This document shows positions 15,550-25,545 of a stretch of 64,000 bases of DNA, piece after piece. Source of the stretch: Alteripontixanthobacter sp. (GTDB taxonomy: Bacteria > Pseudomonadota > Alphaproteobacteria > Sphingomonadales > Sphingomonadaceae); assembly GCA_039968605.1 (NCBI GenBank), contig JBDVPM010000008.1, positions 1,974,968 to 2,038,967 of the forward strand, in the 5' to 3' direction. The position numbers and the translations under genes are program-made. The notes beneath the pieces were generated by a model, which saw only the letters and a list, made by a program, of their open reading frames with translations, ran no database searches and had not been told where the DNA came from. Each line of letters begins with the position of its first letter. Within the stretch, counting starts at the first letter, position 1.

Positions 15550-18375
15550 ATGCTACAAGCGCAGGCAGTCAAGATGCAGCATCCGGGATTTATGCGCGAT
15601 ACGTTCATCGCGTTGGCGATAGCTCTGGCCGGGGCGGCCATATTCGGGTTTGTCGCTTTCGAAAGTATCCAGCTGTCGCGCGGGGATGGGCGCATTGCCA
15701 TGGTCTGGCTCCCCAATGCTCTGGCCGTCGCCTTCCTGCTGCGCGCGCGCCTGCCCCGCGAAGACTGGTTCATTTGCGCACTTTGGATCGGCAATATGCT
15801 GGCCAATCTCTCGGTAGGGGATCCGTTGCTGCGGTCGAGCGGGTTTGCCACGGCCAATATGGTCGAAGTGGTCACCGCCGTAGTGCTGGTGCGGAGGTCA
15901 TGCGGGCGCAATCCGAACATGACGGAGATCTCCCACTTGGTGCGGTTCATTCTGTCCGCCGGAGTGGCCGCACCCTTCATGTCATCGCTGGTCGCAAGCA
16001 TCGTTTTTCTTCTGCAGGGTGATTTCACGATACTGGCTTACGGCAAATGGCTCATGGGCGATTCCCTGGGCATGATCCTGGTCGCGCCGACCGTGTTGAT
16101 CGTTGCCGAGGCGTGCCAGAACCCCCGCCCCCCTTCGACCCGCAAGATTGCGGATTGGGTAGTTCTGGGCGTGTTGGGAATGGGAATTACGATCGCAGTA
16201 TTCGCCCAGACGGGACTTCCGCTGCTATATCTCATCGCGCCGGTCGTCCTCGCTTTTGCATTCCGTTTGGGCAGCTCCGGCACCGCATTCAGCACTGCCG
16301 CCGTGGCAGTTATCGCGACATACTACACGATGAATGGATCGGGTCCGATCGCCCTGATCGATGGGTCGATCGAATTACGCCTCCTGGTGCTTCAGACTTT
16401 CCTGGCCTGCGCGTTCATAATGGGCTTGCCTGTTGCGGCGATCCTGAACACCCGGCGGCGCATGATGGCGGAATTGGCGCAGCGCGAACAGCGCTTCGTC
16501 CAGTTGACCGCCAATATCACCGATGCGGTGTTGCGCTACGATCTTGATGGCCGCTGCGTATATGTCTCACCGTCCAGCGACGAAGTGCTGGGAGTTCCCG
16601 GCAATGTGTTCATCCACAAGAGCCCGAGCGAGCGCGCCCATCCGGACTCGCTCGCGGCTATCGCAGCAGTGCAGGATCGACTGGTTTCGGGAGAAACCGA
16701 CAAGGAACGGATCGTCTATCGCCGATTTATCGACGATACCAACGGCAAGCCCGTCTATATCGAAGCCGATTGTGCCATCACCATCGACCATGAAACGGGC
16801 GATAAAGACGGGATCATCGTGTCCGCGCGCGATGTGACCGAGCGGGTGGAAATGGAAAACGCGCTGGTCAACGCACGGCGCGAAGCGGAAGCGGCGGACG
16901 AGGCGAAATCGCGTTTCCTCGCCAATATGAGCCATGAGATTCGCACCCCGATGAACGGCGTACTGGGCTTTTCCGAATTGTTGCTCGGTACGGAGCTGGA
17001 CCATGAACAGCGCGCGCATACCGAACTGATCGTGGAATCGAGCCGGTCGATGATGGCGCTGCTCAACGATGTGCTGGATATCTCGAAGATCGAAGCCGGT
17101 CAGATACAATTGATGGAAGAGGTCGTGGACCTTCGCCATCTGCTGGAAAGCTGCGCACGGCTCCACCAGGCCAACGCCAAGCGCAAGGAGGTGGCGCTCA
17201 CGGTCGAGTGGTCGGATGAGCTGCCGAGCCACGTCCATGCCGATCCGCTGCGTTTGCGGCAGATCGTCAACAATCTGGTCGGCAATGCGGTCAAATTCAC
17301 CGACGATGGCAACGTGACCGTGTTTACCGAACGGCGCGGTGACCGGATCGTGATATCGATCGAAGATACCGGCATCGGTATCGAGGAGCACCGGCTGGAG
17401 CAGATATTCCGGCCTTTCGAACAGGCCGATGGCGCCATCAGCCGCGAATATGGCGGCACCGGGCTGGGTCTGTCGATTTCCCGCCAGCTCGCCGACTTGC
17501 TTGGTGGTACGCTGAATGTCGATAGCCATCCCGGTGTCGGATCGTATTTTACGCTGATCCTGCCGCTGAAAGAGGCGGCCGCACCGGCCCCGAAGAAAGT
17601 GCCGGAAAAGGAGCGGCGCGTCCGCGCCAAGCCCTCTGCCAGCCGGGTGCTATTGGTTGAAGATCACGACGTGAACCGCATGCTGATGACCGCGATGCTG
17701 GATAAATGCGGGCAAACGGTCGTAGTTGCCGAAGATGGGTACGAGGCAATTGCAGCGGTGCAAGAGGCGGTCGATCTGGGCCAGCAATTCGACCTGGTGC
17801 TGATGGACATCCAAATGCCGCGCTGCGATGGCTACACCGCCGCGCGTGAGATCCGCCGGATGGGCATCGCCCCGGATGCGCTGCCGATCGTAGCGCTGAC
17901 CGCCAATGCATTTCCGGAAGACGTTCAGGCCGCCAGACGTGCCGGAATGCAGGCGCACCTGTCCAAGCCGGTGGCGTTCGAAGACTTGATCGGCGCGCTT
18001 TCCCATTGGCTCCCGACCCGCATCGTCGATGCAGAATACGCTGCCGGGCCCGAATGCAGCGAAGAACCGGAAGAGACAAATACCCAAGCCCCGGCCCTCT
18101 CTCCCGAATTGCTGGAACGGTGGAATTCGCGCCGCGGCGAAGCCATCGCGCAGGTCCGCAATGCGCTGGAACATAACAGCTTCGGCGGGGATGATGCCAC
18201 CCAACTCGCCCGTACCATGCACAAGCTGGCAGGCACCGCCGGAATGTTCGGCGATAATGAGCTGGGCGAAAAAGCGCGCAATTTCGAACGTGCGCTGCGT
18301 TCCGGCATTGGCGGCGCGGTCTGCGTGAAACTGGCGGAAGAACTGCTGGAGATGGAGACACCAGCCAGCGAGTAG
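15550..18375 (+). CDS. MASE1 hybrid histidine kinase with receiver and Hpt domains
   Basis: A 941-residue sensor. Residues about 15-300 are a MASE1-type integral-membrane sensor with about eight hydrophobic helices. A PAS domain follows at about 330-440, then HisKA with SHEIRTP (phosphorylated His462), HATPase_c (NLVGNAVKF, DTGIGI, GGTGLGLSI), a receiver near 698-820 with phospho-acceptor Asp753 (LMDIQMP), and an Hpt domain with ARTMHKLAG (His891). All phosphorelay residues are present, so it should work as a complete relay ending in Hpt. The output regulator is not adjacent. It is divergent from tonB. A second ATG, 11 codons in, is an alternative start. Confidence 0.92.
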   Translation: MLQAQAVKMQHPGFMRDTFIALAIALAGAAIFGFVAFESIQLSRGDGRIAMVWLPNALAVAFLLRARLPREDWFICALWIGNMLANLSVGDPLLRSSGFATANMVEVVTAVVLVRRSCGRNPNMTEISHLVRFILSAGVAAPFMSSLVASIVFLLQGDFTILAYGKWLMGDSLGMILVAPTVLIVAEACQNPRPPSTRKIADWVVLGVLGMGITIAVFAQTGLPLLYLIAPVVLAFAFRLGSSGTAFSTAAVAVIATYYTMNGSGPIALIDGSIELRLLVLQTFLACAFIMGLPVAAILNTRRRMMAELAQREQRFVQLTANITDAVLRYDLDGRCVYVSPSSDEVLGVPGNVFIHKSPSERAHPDSLAAIAAVQDRLVSGETDKERIVYRRFIDDTNGKPVYIEADCAITIDHETGDKDGIIVSARDVTERVEMENALVNARREAEAADEAKSRFLANMSHEIRTPMNGVLGFSELLLGTELDHEQRAHTELIVESSRSMMALLNDVLDISKIEAGQIQLMEEVVDLRHLLESCARLHQANAKRKEVALTVEWSDELPSHVHADPLRLRQIVNNLVGNAVKFTDDGNVTVFTERRGDRIVISIEDTGIGIEEHRLEQIFRPFEQADGAISREYGGTGLGLSISRQLADLLGGTLNVDSHPGVGSYFTLILPLKEAAAPAPKKVPEKERRVRAKPSASRVLLVEDHDVNRMLMTAMLDKCGQTVVVAEDGYEAIAAVQEAVDLGQQFDLVLMDIQMPRCDGYTAAREIRRMGIAPDALPIVALTANAFPEDVQAARRAGMQAHLSKPVAFEDLIGALSHWLPTRIVDAEYAAGPECSEEPEETNTQAPALSPELLERWNSRRGEAIAQVRNALEHNSFGGDDATQLARTMHKLAGTAGMFGDNELGEKARNFERALRSGIGGAVCVKLAEELLEMETPASE

Positions 18376-18379
18376 GCCG

Positions 18380-19174
18380 CTATTCCCCGGTAAAGCGCGG
18401 GGTTCGCTTGTCGCGCATCGCGGCAAGCCCCTCGGCAAAATCGGCGCTGGTCAGCAGCGTGCCCTGCACCGCGACATTGGCGCTCCATTCCGCTGCCATC
18501 CCGGTTTCCAGGCCGCGATGGAGGCCTTCCTTGATATGGGCGTAGGCCATCGGGGCGATGGCCATCAGTTCCTGCGCCAATTCATGGCCGGCATCGGCCA
18601 GCGTATCGAGCGAGGCAACTTCGGTGGCGATGCCGCTGTCCAGCGCTTCCTCGGCATGGATACGCTTGTTCCGCAGTACCACTTCGCGCGCCTTGGCAAG
18701 GCCCAGATAGCGCGGCAGCAGATAGAGTCCGCCCAGCGGCGGGATCAGCCCCAGCTTGACCCAGCTTTCCTGCAAGAAAGCGCCTTCGGCCATGATCCGA
18801 AAATCGCATGCCAGTGCCAGTTCCGCGCCCACCGTGACGGCTGCGCCCTGCACCAGCGCGATGGTCGGCTTCGGACACGCCCAAACGCGCCTTACCGCGG
18901 CCTGGAAATGAGTGTAGATTTGATCGCGAACGGCAGCGGCCCGCATATCCTTCATCTTGTCCAGATTTTCGTAATCCGCGCCGACGGAAAAGTGATCGCC
19001 CTCCGCCGCCACGATGATGGTGCGCACATCCTTGTCGGCTATGGCGATATCCAGAGCCTCGCAGCATTCGCGCATCATCTCCGGCGTCAACGCATTGCGC
19101 CGCTCGGCCCGGGCGAAGGCGATGCGGGCCGCACCGCTTTCGGTGGTTACGGTAATATTTTCGAATTTGGTCAT
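18380..19174 (-). CDS. Enoyl-CoA hydratase/isomerase family protein
   Basis: A 264-residue crotonase-fold protein. The oxyanion-hole region is HFSVGADYENL, and VTVGAELALACD and QESWVKLGLIPPLGG carry the two Glu residues at the positions used by true hydratases. It most likely acts on acyl-CoA esters in beta-oxidation or an aromatic-acid route. Its start lies 13 bases after the GH42 gene ends, so the two could share a transcript, although no metabolic link is evident. It converges on the MASE1 kinase gene with four bases between. Confidence 0.9.
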   Translation of the reverse strand: MTKFENITVTTESGAARIAFARAERRNALTPEMMRECCEALDIAIADKDVRTIIVAAEGDHFSVGADYENLDKMKDMRAAAVRDQIYTHFQAAVRRVWACPKPTIALVQGAAVTVGAELALACDFRIMAEGAFLQESWVKLGLIPPLGGLYLLPRYLGLAKAREVVLRNKRIHAEEALDSGIATEVASLDTLADAGHELAQELMAIAPMAYAHIKEGLHRGLETGMAAEWSANVAVQGTLLTSADFAEGLAAMRDKRTPRFTGE

Positions 19175-19187
19175 GGGCGCGGCATCC

Positions 19188-21098
19188 TCAGTCTGCGGGG
19201 CGAATGTTCACATCTGCATTCAGGTAATCGAACTGGAAAACATGGGCGGCGGTGGTGCGCTGGCGGGTGCCTTCGGGCAAGGTTTCGCAGGGCAGCCCCG
19301 CATCGCCCGCCGCCCTGGCCAGTAATAGATCGATCAGCGGCCCTTCCGGCCAGGCCGCGCAAATTCGCACTCGACCGCGGCGCCAGCTGGCCACGGCCCC
19401 GTCCTGCGCCAACAGCTCCGCCTTCGCCTCGCCCTCATAACGGTCCAGCCACTGCTCGATCGACCAGCCATTGCCCGTATGGCCCGTGCCGGGGCGAAGC
19501 GTTTCGCTCAGCACAATCTTGCCGCCTGCCAGCTGCTGCAACCTGCCGGGAGCAAGCTCGTCAGGAATGGCGAAATCTTCATCGCGGCTGCCGGTTCGCG
19601 GACCGATCACGATGTGTCCGGCGAACCTCTCCAACGCGCTCGCGAGGGCCTCGCTCGCCACCGGCTGGCAGGGCACGGCCACCAGCGCATATCCGTCCAG
19701 CGGCGCGCCCGGCGGCAGGATATCGACATTGAGTCCGATCTTGCGCAAAGCGCTGTAGCAATGGAACGCAGCCCACAGAGCGCTGCACCCAGCTCCGCCG
19801 CCTTCCCCCTGCGGCTGGATCTGCGTCATCCACTCGGCTGGATAGGAGAAAATCAGCGCCGCGTGTTTCGGCACTTCGCCCATGCTGCCGATGTCCAGCA
19901 GTTCACCGGCGACTTGTTCCACTTCTGCAAAAGCGGGCGCAGGCTCGCCATCGGGCCTCAGCAAGCCGGCATGCATCTGCTCCTGCGCCTTCGGAAATTG
20001 GCGCCAGCGGAAATAGCTCACCAGCTCGGCCCCGTGCGCTGCCGCCTCCAGCGTCCACAGCCTCACCATGCCCAGCAGCGGCGCAGGATTGTGCCGCGCC
20101 CAGTTCACCGGGCCGGGTTGCTGTTCCAGCACCGCCCAGCGCCCATCTTTGGCGCAGCCGCGATAGAGATCGTGGTGAAACGCCGCGATATCGGGATGGC
20201 CCTGACGCGCGTATCGCCGCTTATCCGCTTCGGGAAACCGAAACATCTCGAGGAAGCCGAGCGGGTAGCTGTCCCAGCCCAGCACATCGAGATTGTCCGC
20301 CAGATCGTGATGATCGTACCCGGTATAGAACCCCATCGCATTGTGCATGATGTCGCGCCCGGGCGAACATTCGCGCAAAATATCGACCTGCGCCTTGTCG
20401 AAGGACACGACCTGATCGGAGGAGAACCGGCGAAAGGCCAGCCAATGCGCGGGGTTCGCCTCCGTCACCGTCAGATTTGGCAGTTCAACTTCCGCGAAGG
20501 AGCGATATTCCATGCTCCAGAACACATTGCCCCAAGCCTCGTTCAGCACCTCGATCGCACCATACCTGCGGGCCAGCCACGGCCGAAACGCATCGCGCGC
20601 CGCGGGGGAGAAGCTCTGCACCGTATCGTGGCAGCCATATTCATTATCGGTTTGCCAGCCGGTAATGCCGGGATGATCGCCATAACGCTGCGCCACTGCT
20701 CGCGTGATCCGCGCTGCCTCGGCGCGGTAGCCAGCATGGCTGAAGCAATAATGTCGCCGCGACCCGAAACCGCGCGTGCGGCCAAACCGGTCTACCGCCA
20801 GCATATCGGGCATCGCATCGACCACCCATTTGGGCGGCGTGGCCGTGGGGGTGCCCAATATCACGCCCAGCCCCGCCGCATGCAGCGTATCTATGGCGCG
20901 GTCGAGCCAGTCCCAATCGAACCGGCCCGGCTGAGGTTCGATCCGGCTCCACGCAAACTCGCCAATCCGCACACGCGACAGCCCCAGCCCCGCCATACGC
21001 TGCGCGTCATGCGCCCAGCGTTCTTCCGGCCAATGTTCCGGATAATAACAAACCCCGAGGCGCGCCGAAGGTGGTGAAATGTCCATCCCTGCGTCCAT
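19188..21098 (-). CDS. GH42 beta-galactosidase
   Basis: A 636-residue glycoside hydrolase family 42 enzyme. The TIM-barrel begins at LGVCYYPEHWPEERW. The acid/base Glu153 is in the QTDNEYGCHD motif, and the nucleophile is Glu325 in AVLEQQPGPVNWA. A trimerisation-type domain and a C-terminal beta domain follow. No signal peptide is seen, so it acts on imported galactosides or short galacto-oligosaccharides. The start could be either of two ATGs four codons apart; both lack a strong ribosome binding site. There is no transporter or regulator nearby, unlike usual GH42 utilisation loci. Confidence 0.92.
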   Translation of the reverse strand: MDAGMDISPPSARLGVCYYPEHWPEERWAHDAQRMAGLGLSRVRIGEFAWSRIEPQPGRFDWDWLDRAIDTLHAAGLGVILGTPTATPPKWVVDAMPDMLAVDRFGRTRGFGSRRHYCFSHAGYRAEAARITRAVAQRYGDHPGITGWQTDNEYGCHDTVQSFSPAARDAFRPWLARRYGAIEVLNEAWGNVFWSMEYRSFAEVELPNLTVTEANPAHWLAFRRFSSDQVVSFDKAQVDILRECSPGRDIMHNAMGFYTGYDHHDLADNLDVLGWDSYPLGFLEMFRFPEADKRRYARQGHPDIAAFHHDLYRGCAKDGRWAVLEQQPGPVNWARHNPAPLLGMVRLWTLEAAAHGAELVSYFRWRQFPKAQEQMHAGLLRPDGEPAPAFAEVEQVAGELLDIGSMGEVPKHAALIFSYPAEWMTQIQPQGEGGGAGCSALWAAFHCYSALRKIGLNVDILPPGAPLDGYALVAVPCQPVASEALASALERFAGHIVIGPRTGSRDEDFAIPDELAPGRLQQLAGGKIVLSETLRPGTGHTGNGWSIEQWLDRYEGEAKAELLAQDGAVASWRRGRVRICAAWPEGPLIDLLLARAAGDAGLPCETLPEGTRQRTTAAHVFQFDYLNADVNIRPAD

Positions 21099-21551
21099 CC
21101 GCAAAGCGCACGGCCTGGTCAATCGGCAATAGCTTTGCGGAACAAAAGGACGCGGGCTGGGACTGCGACATTCTCGCGATTGAGCTTCAGGCGTTGATCG
21201 TTGTTGATTTCGACGTCGAGCGCACCGGGTTCGGATTAAAGATCGGCCTGCTCCCAAGTGGCTCCGCCATCCGTTGAGACATCGACCCGCGTTGCGGCCC
21301 GGCCATAGCCCACCCCATAACCCTTGCTCGTGGTTTACCGATGGAAATTTATTCATCCGGTGCAGGAACACAGATCGCGGACGACACCGGCATGCCACGT
21401 CGATGTTCTCGACCCATTTGGCGCTACATTCACCGGCCTGGCATTGGCGCTATCCGATTGATACTCATGAAGTGTTCTCATAAGTGGCATTTGACACCAT
21501 TTCCCAAGGGGTTCGATAAAGCCGAGAACCTTGATCAAGCGAAAGTGACGC
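21099..21551. other. Gap between GH42 gene and PAS kinase
   Basis: No intact gene is visible. The left part holds a minus-strand relic described separately (21239-21334), and the rest up to the kinase start shows no convincing frame, repeat or terminator. The promoter of the kinase operon should lie in the right half. Confidence 0.5.
21239..21334 (-). pseudogene. Relic of a sulfite-oxidase-type molybdenum dimerisation domain
   Basis: A minus-strand stretch of 32 codons reads KGYGVGYGRAATRVDVSTDG, then GATWEQADL, with stop codons directly on both sides in the same frame. The RVDVSTDGGATW pattern is characteristic of the Mo-co oxidoreductase dimerisation domain of sulfite oxidase family enzymes. 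No other part of such an enzyme is recognisable nearby. It is most simply a leftover of a deleted gene next to the GH42 gene, but a chance match cannot be excluded at this length. Confidence 0.45.
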
Positions 21552-24500
21552 ATGACAGTCTCATCTCAAGGCAAGCGCGAACTTGCTTACCCCGAAACTG
21601 CAACGCTGCTGTGTGAAAGAAAATGGGAGGACACCGCACTCGGTCCACGCGAGGCTTGGCCGACTGCCCTCGAAACACTGATCGATGTCATGATCGGATC
21701 GGGGCAACCGATGTTCGTCGTTTGGGGGAAGGAGCGGACCCTTATCTATAACGATCCGTATGCTGAAATACTTGCGAACAAACATCCCGAAGCCTTCGGC
21801 GCAGATTTTCTCGAAGTGTGGAACGAGATCAGTGAAGAATTGCTGCCAATCGTCGAACAAGCGATGAATGGCATTCCTGTCCAAAGCGATGATATCGAAC
21901 TATGGATGGAGCGGAAGGGGTATACCGAAGAAACCCACTTCGCTTTTTCTTATACACCGGTCCGTTCGGATGACAGTGAAATCGCCGGTTTCTTCTGCGT
22001 CTGTCAGGAAACTACCGGCCAGATCTTGGCAGAAAGAGCTTTGCGAGCGAGCGAGGCGGAGGCGCGCGCTAATGCGGAACGAGTGCAGCTCGCACTCGAT
22101 GCAGGCGCGATTATCGGCACCTGGTTCTGGGATATCAAGAATGATCGCCTGGATGTGGACGAGGCATTTGCGGTTACTTTCGGAATGCCACCCGAACTGT
22201 CGCGCGACGGTCTGCGCTTGGACCAGGTGACCGGGGCAGTGCATCCCGATGACAGGGATTCACTTGAGAAAGCGATCGAGACGTCGATCGCGAAGGGTGG
22301 TGCCTATGCTCACCAATATCGGGTAAAGCGTGCGGACGAGCGGTATTACTGGGTTGAAGCCAACGGCCGGGTCGACATCGACGAAACCGGTACGGCCACA
22401 ACCTTCTCCGGTGTGCTTCTGGATATTGAAGAACGTCGCGAAACCGAACGCGCGCTAAAAGATGTAACGCGGCGCCTCGAGGCAATTCTCGACAATACGC
22501 GCGAAGCCGTATTCCTGATGAACGAAGACCAGCATTGCGTTTACGCCAATCGGTCTGCCGAATTACTGACTGGCTATCGTTTGGACGAGATGCGCGGCCG
22601 TCCGCTGCACGACGTGGTCCATCACAAAAAGCCGGACGGCTCGCACTATCCGATCGAGGAATGCCCCATCGACCGTGCGTTCCCTGCGCGCGCGCAAATG
22701 AGCGGCGAGGAGCTTTTCGTCGCTCCCGACGGGTCCTTCTATCCCGTTACCTTTACTGCCAGTCCGATGCTCGATGACCGAGGCAAACCCGTGGGCACGG
22801 TCATCGAAGCTCGCAATATAAGCGAAGAGAAGGCAGCCGAGGCGGAGCAGCAGGTAACGCAGGAACGCTACCGGCTTGCGGTGAAAGCCACCAATGACGC
22901 AATTTGGGATTGGGACCTGACGGCCAATAAGGTCCAATGGAACGAGGCGATCGAAACGCTTTTCGGTTATGGCAAGGATGATGTCGATCCCACCGGCGAC
23001 TGGTGGATCGAACACATCCATCCGGACGACCGGGCGCGCATCGACGAAAGCATCCACGCGGTGATCGATGGGCAGGAAAGCCACTGGACCGATGAATATC
23101 GTTTCATGGATGTCAACGGAGACCCGATCCACGTCTACGACCGTGGTTTCGTAATCCGTAATGATGAGGGCAAGGCGGTCCGTATGATCGGAGCGATGCT
23201 CGACCTCACCGAGCGTCGCCGGGCTGAAGAGGCGCTCCAAGAGCTCAACCACGAGCTCGAACGCAGGGTGACCGAAGAAGTGGAGGAGCGCGCGAAGGCC
23301 GAAGAAGCTTTGCGACAGGCACAGAAGATGGAAGCGGTCGGTCAGCTGACCGGAGGCATCGCTCACGACTTCAACAATCTGCTGACCATCGTGACGGGAA
23401 ATATCGATATGGCCGATCGCGCCCTGCGACGCTCCAGCGACCCGGATCCCCGCTTGCAACGCGCGCTCGGCAGCGCTCTCAAAGGCGCAGAGCGTGCAGC
23501 GGCGCTCACCCAAAGACTCCTTGCCTTTTCCAGGCGGCAGCCACTCGAGCCCAAGCCGATCGACGCCGACCGTCTGGTATCAGGTATGTCGGACCTCGTT
23601 CAGCGCGCTCTGGGCGAAACCATCAAGCTCGAAGTGGTGACCAGCCCGGGTCTATGGCGAGCGGAAGCCGATCCGCACCAGCTCGAGGCGGCAATCCTCA
23701 ATCTTTCGGTGAACTCACGCGACGCGATGCCCCAGGGGGGAACCTTGACGATCGAGACGGCCAATGCCCGCCTCGACGAGGCATATTCCGCCGAACACGC
23801 CGAGGTTGCACCCGGACAATATGTCGTGATTGCCGTGACCGACACCGGGCACGGCATGTCGAAAGAGACGCTCACGCGGGTCTTCGAGCCGTTTTTCACC
23901 ACGAAGGATGTCGGCAAGGGAACCGGCCTGGGCCTTTCCATGGTTTACGGCTTTACCAAGCAATCCGGCGGCCACGTCAAAATCTATAGCGAGGAAGGCC
24001 ACGGAACGACCATCAAGATCTATCTCCCGCGCCTCGTAAATGACGTCGCCGAAGAAGCCGAAGACCACATTGATGAAAGCATCGACGTCAGCCGGTCGCA
24101 GGAGACCATTCTGGTCGTTGAAGACGATGACGATGTCCGTTCCTACACCGTCGAATGCTTACGCGAGCTTGGATACCGGGTGCTCGATGCTCACGACGGG
24201 CCAGCCGCCTTGCGAGTTCTGGAAATTGAGAAAGACCGGTCGATCGACCTCTTGTTCACCGACGTCGTGATGCCCGGAATGACCGGGCGCGAACTGGCCG
24301 ACCTCGTGCGAGACATCCGGCCGGAGATCAAGGTCCTCTATACGAGTGGATATACGCGTAACGCGATCGTCCATGGCGGCCGACTGGATGAGGGTGTCGA
24401 GATGATCTCCAAGCCTTTCACCTACCAATCGCTGGCACGAAAGATTGCCGACGTGCTCGAGAAAGGCAGGACGGGCCGCATCTTGCTCGTCATCGATGAT

Positions 24501-24899
24501 CCCACGCTCAGGATGTTCACCTCCGAGGGACTGGTAGCCGCGGGTTACACCCTCGACAATGCTGAAACAGATAGCGAAGCACTAAGCCTGGTCCGTGCTG
24601 CGCGCGGAAATTACGATGCCGTTTTCGTTAACGCTCGCCAGACTGGCAAAAAAAGTGACAGGCTGGCCAAGAGCATCCGTTCGCTCCATGCGGACCTACC
24701 CGTCCTGCTTGCAGTCGATGAGTTCTCGACAGTTTTCGAACATTATGAAAATGATCGCTGCACTGCAGTGATTGGCAAGCCATACAATTCGCAGAAACTG
24801 CTGAGTGAGCTTGCACAGCTTGGCGTGCGATGCCGTTCGAAAACCGCCGGTTCATCTCAGCATGGCAATAGCGATCCGGAAGGAGCTGCGCATGAATAA
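21552..24899 (+). CDS. Hybrid histidine kinase with four PAS domains and two receivers
   Basis: A 1115-residue cytoplasmic sensor without transmembrane helices. Four PAS-type domains span about residues 30-165, 175-300, 305-425 and 435-560. A short coiled coil leads to the HisKA-like box GGIAHDFNNLL (His605) and HATPase_c (NLSVNSRDAMP, DTGHGM, GTGLGLSMVYGF). Receiver 1 has Asp904 in LLFTDVVMPG. A second receiver-like domain near 975-1095 (RILLVIDDPTLRMF) has Asn in FVNARQ where the phospho-acceptor Asp should be, so it is probably degenerate. Its end overlaps the start of the small response regulator by eight bases, indicating a coupled pair. Confidence 0.92.
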   Translation: MTVSSQGKRELAYPETATLLCERKWEDTALGPREAWPTALETLIDVMIGSGQPMFVVWGKERTLIYNDPYAEILANKHPEAFGADFLEVWNEISEELLPIVEQAMNGIPVQSDDIELWMERKGYTEETHFAFSYTPVRSDDSEIAGFFCVCQETTGQILAERALRASEAEARANAERVQLALDAGAIIGTWFWDIKNDRLDVDEAFAVTFGMPPELSRDGLRLDQVTGAVHPDDRDSLEKAIETSIAKGGAYAHQYRVKRADERYYWVEANGRVDIDETGTATTFSGVLLDIEERRETERALKDVTRRLEAILDNTREAVFLMNEDQHCVYANRSAELLTGYRLDEMRGRPLHDVVHHKKPDGSHYPIEECPIDRAFPARAQMSGEELFVAPDGSFYPVTFTASPMLDDRGKPVGTVIEARNISEEKAAEAEQQVTQERYRLAVKATNDAIWDWDLTANKVQWNEAIETLFGYGKDDVDPTGDWWIEHIHPDDRARIDESIHAVIDGQESHWTDEYRFMDVNGDPIHVYDRGFVIRNDEGKAVRMIGAMLDLTERRRAEEALQELNHELERRVTEEVEERAKAEEALRQAQKMEAVGQLTGGIAHDFNNLLTIVTGNIDMADRALRRSSDPDPRLQRALGSALKGAERAAALTQRLLAFSRRQPLEPKPIDADRLVSGMSDLVQRALGETIKLEVVTSPGLWRAEADPHQLEAAILNLSVNSRDAMPQGGTLTIETANARLDEAYSAEHAEVAPGQYVVIAVTDTGHGMSKETLTRVFEPFFTTKDVGKGTGLGLSMVYGFTKQSGGHVKIYSEEGHGTTIKIYLPRLVNDVAEEAEDHIDESIDVSRSQETILVVEDDDDVRSYTVECLRELGYRVLDAHDGPAALRVLEIEKDRSIDLLFTDVVMPGMTGRELADLVRDIRPEIKVLYTSGYTRNAIVHGGRLDEGVEMISKPFTYQSLARKIADVLEKGRTGRILLVIDDPTLRMFTSEGLVAAGYTLDNAETDSEALSLVRAARGNYDAVFVNARQTGKKSDRLAKSIRSLHADLPVLLAVDEFSTVFEHYENDRCTAVIGKPYNSQKLLSELAQLGVRCRSKTAGSSQHGNSDPEGAAHE

Positions 24900-25272
24900 T
24901 TCGCTACGCGTTTTGATAGCAGAGGACGAACCCCTAGTATCGATGCTGCTTGAGGAAATGCTGCTCGATCTAGGTGCAACTGTTGCATCGGTCGCGACCA
25001 ATATTCCCGACGCTCTTGCCGCAGCCGATGATGGGAATTTCGATTGCGCCTTGCTGGATATGAATTTGCATGGAGAACGGGCCGACCCAGTAGCCGCGCG
25101 CTTGACCAGCCGCGGCATTCCGTTCGCCATATTATCAGGGGGCCAGATCGAAGCGACGAAGCTGGGTGCGGTTCTGTTCGTTCCGAAACCGTATCGGTTC
25201 GAGGATATCGAGCGAGCCTTGAATGCGATAAACCGAGAAATCGGGCAGGACATCCGAAGGGTCAACTTGTAG
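24892..25272 (+). CDS. Single-domain response regulator
   Basis: A 126-residue receiver without an output domain. The acidic pair is in LIAEDEPLVS, the phospho-acceptor Asp is in CALLDMNLHGE, a Ser is in FAILSGG, and the conserved Lys is in FVPKPYRF. A strong GGAAGGAG Shine-Dalgarno lies in the end of the upstream kinase gene, and the ATG overlaps its stop. It is probably phosphorylated by that kinase, and may act as a phosphate shuttle or sink. Confidence 0.93.
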   Translation: MNNSLRVLIAEDEPLVSMLLEEMLLDLGATVASVATNIPDALAAADDGNFDCALLDMNLHGERADPVAARLTSRGIPFAILSGGQIEATKLGAVLFVPKPYRFEDIERALNAINREIGQDIRRVNL

Positions 25273-25545
25273 TTGAGCCATCCAACGGGTGCCGCGAGCG
25301 CTTTGCTCGACGAAAACGAGATGAGAAATATGTCATAGCAATTTGGAACGGTCCGTACGAAGCCGCCCTATTCCAAACCCCCTACTCGTTCACTGATCTG
25401 CAACGGGCAGCGATCGATTGGGTCTTTTTTTTGGGACAACATCCGTCGGGTTCTCAGTTACGCACGGTTTTTGCTGGGAATTTCGAGGAGCAGTCGCTGA
25501 CCTTAGCCAATGTGCTCTAACGGAGTCGGAAGCGGACGTCCGTCC

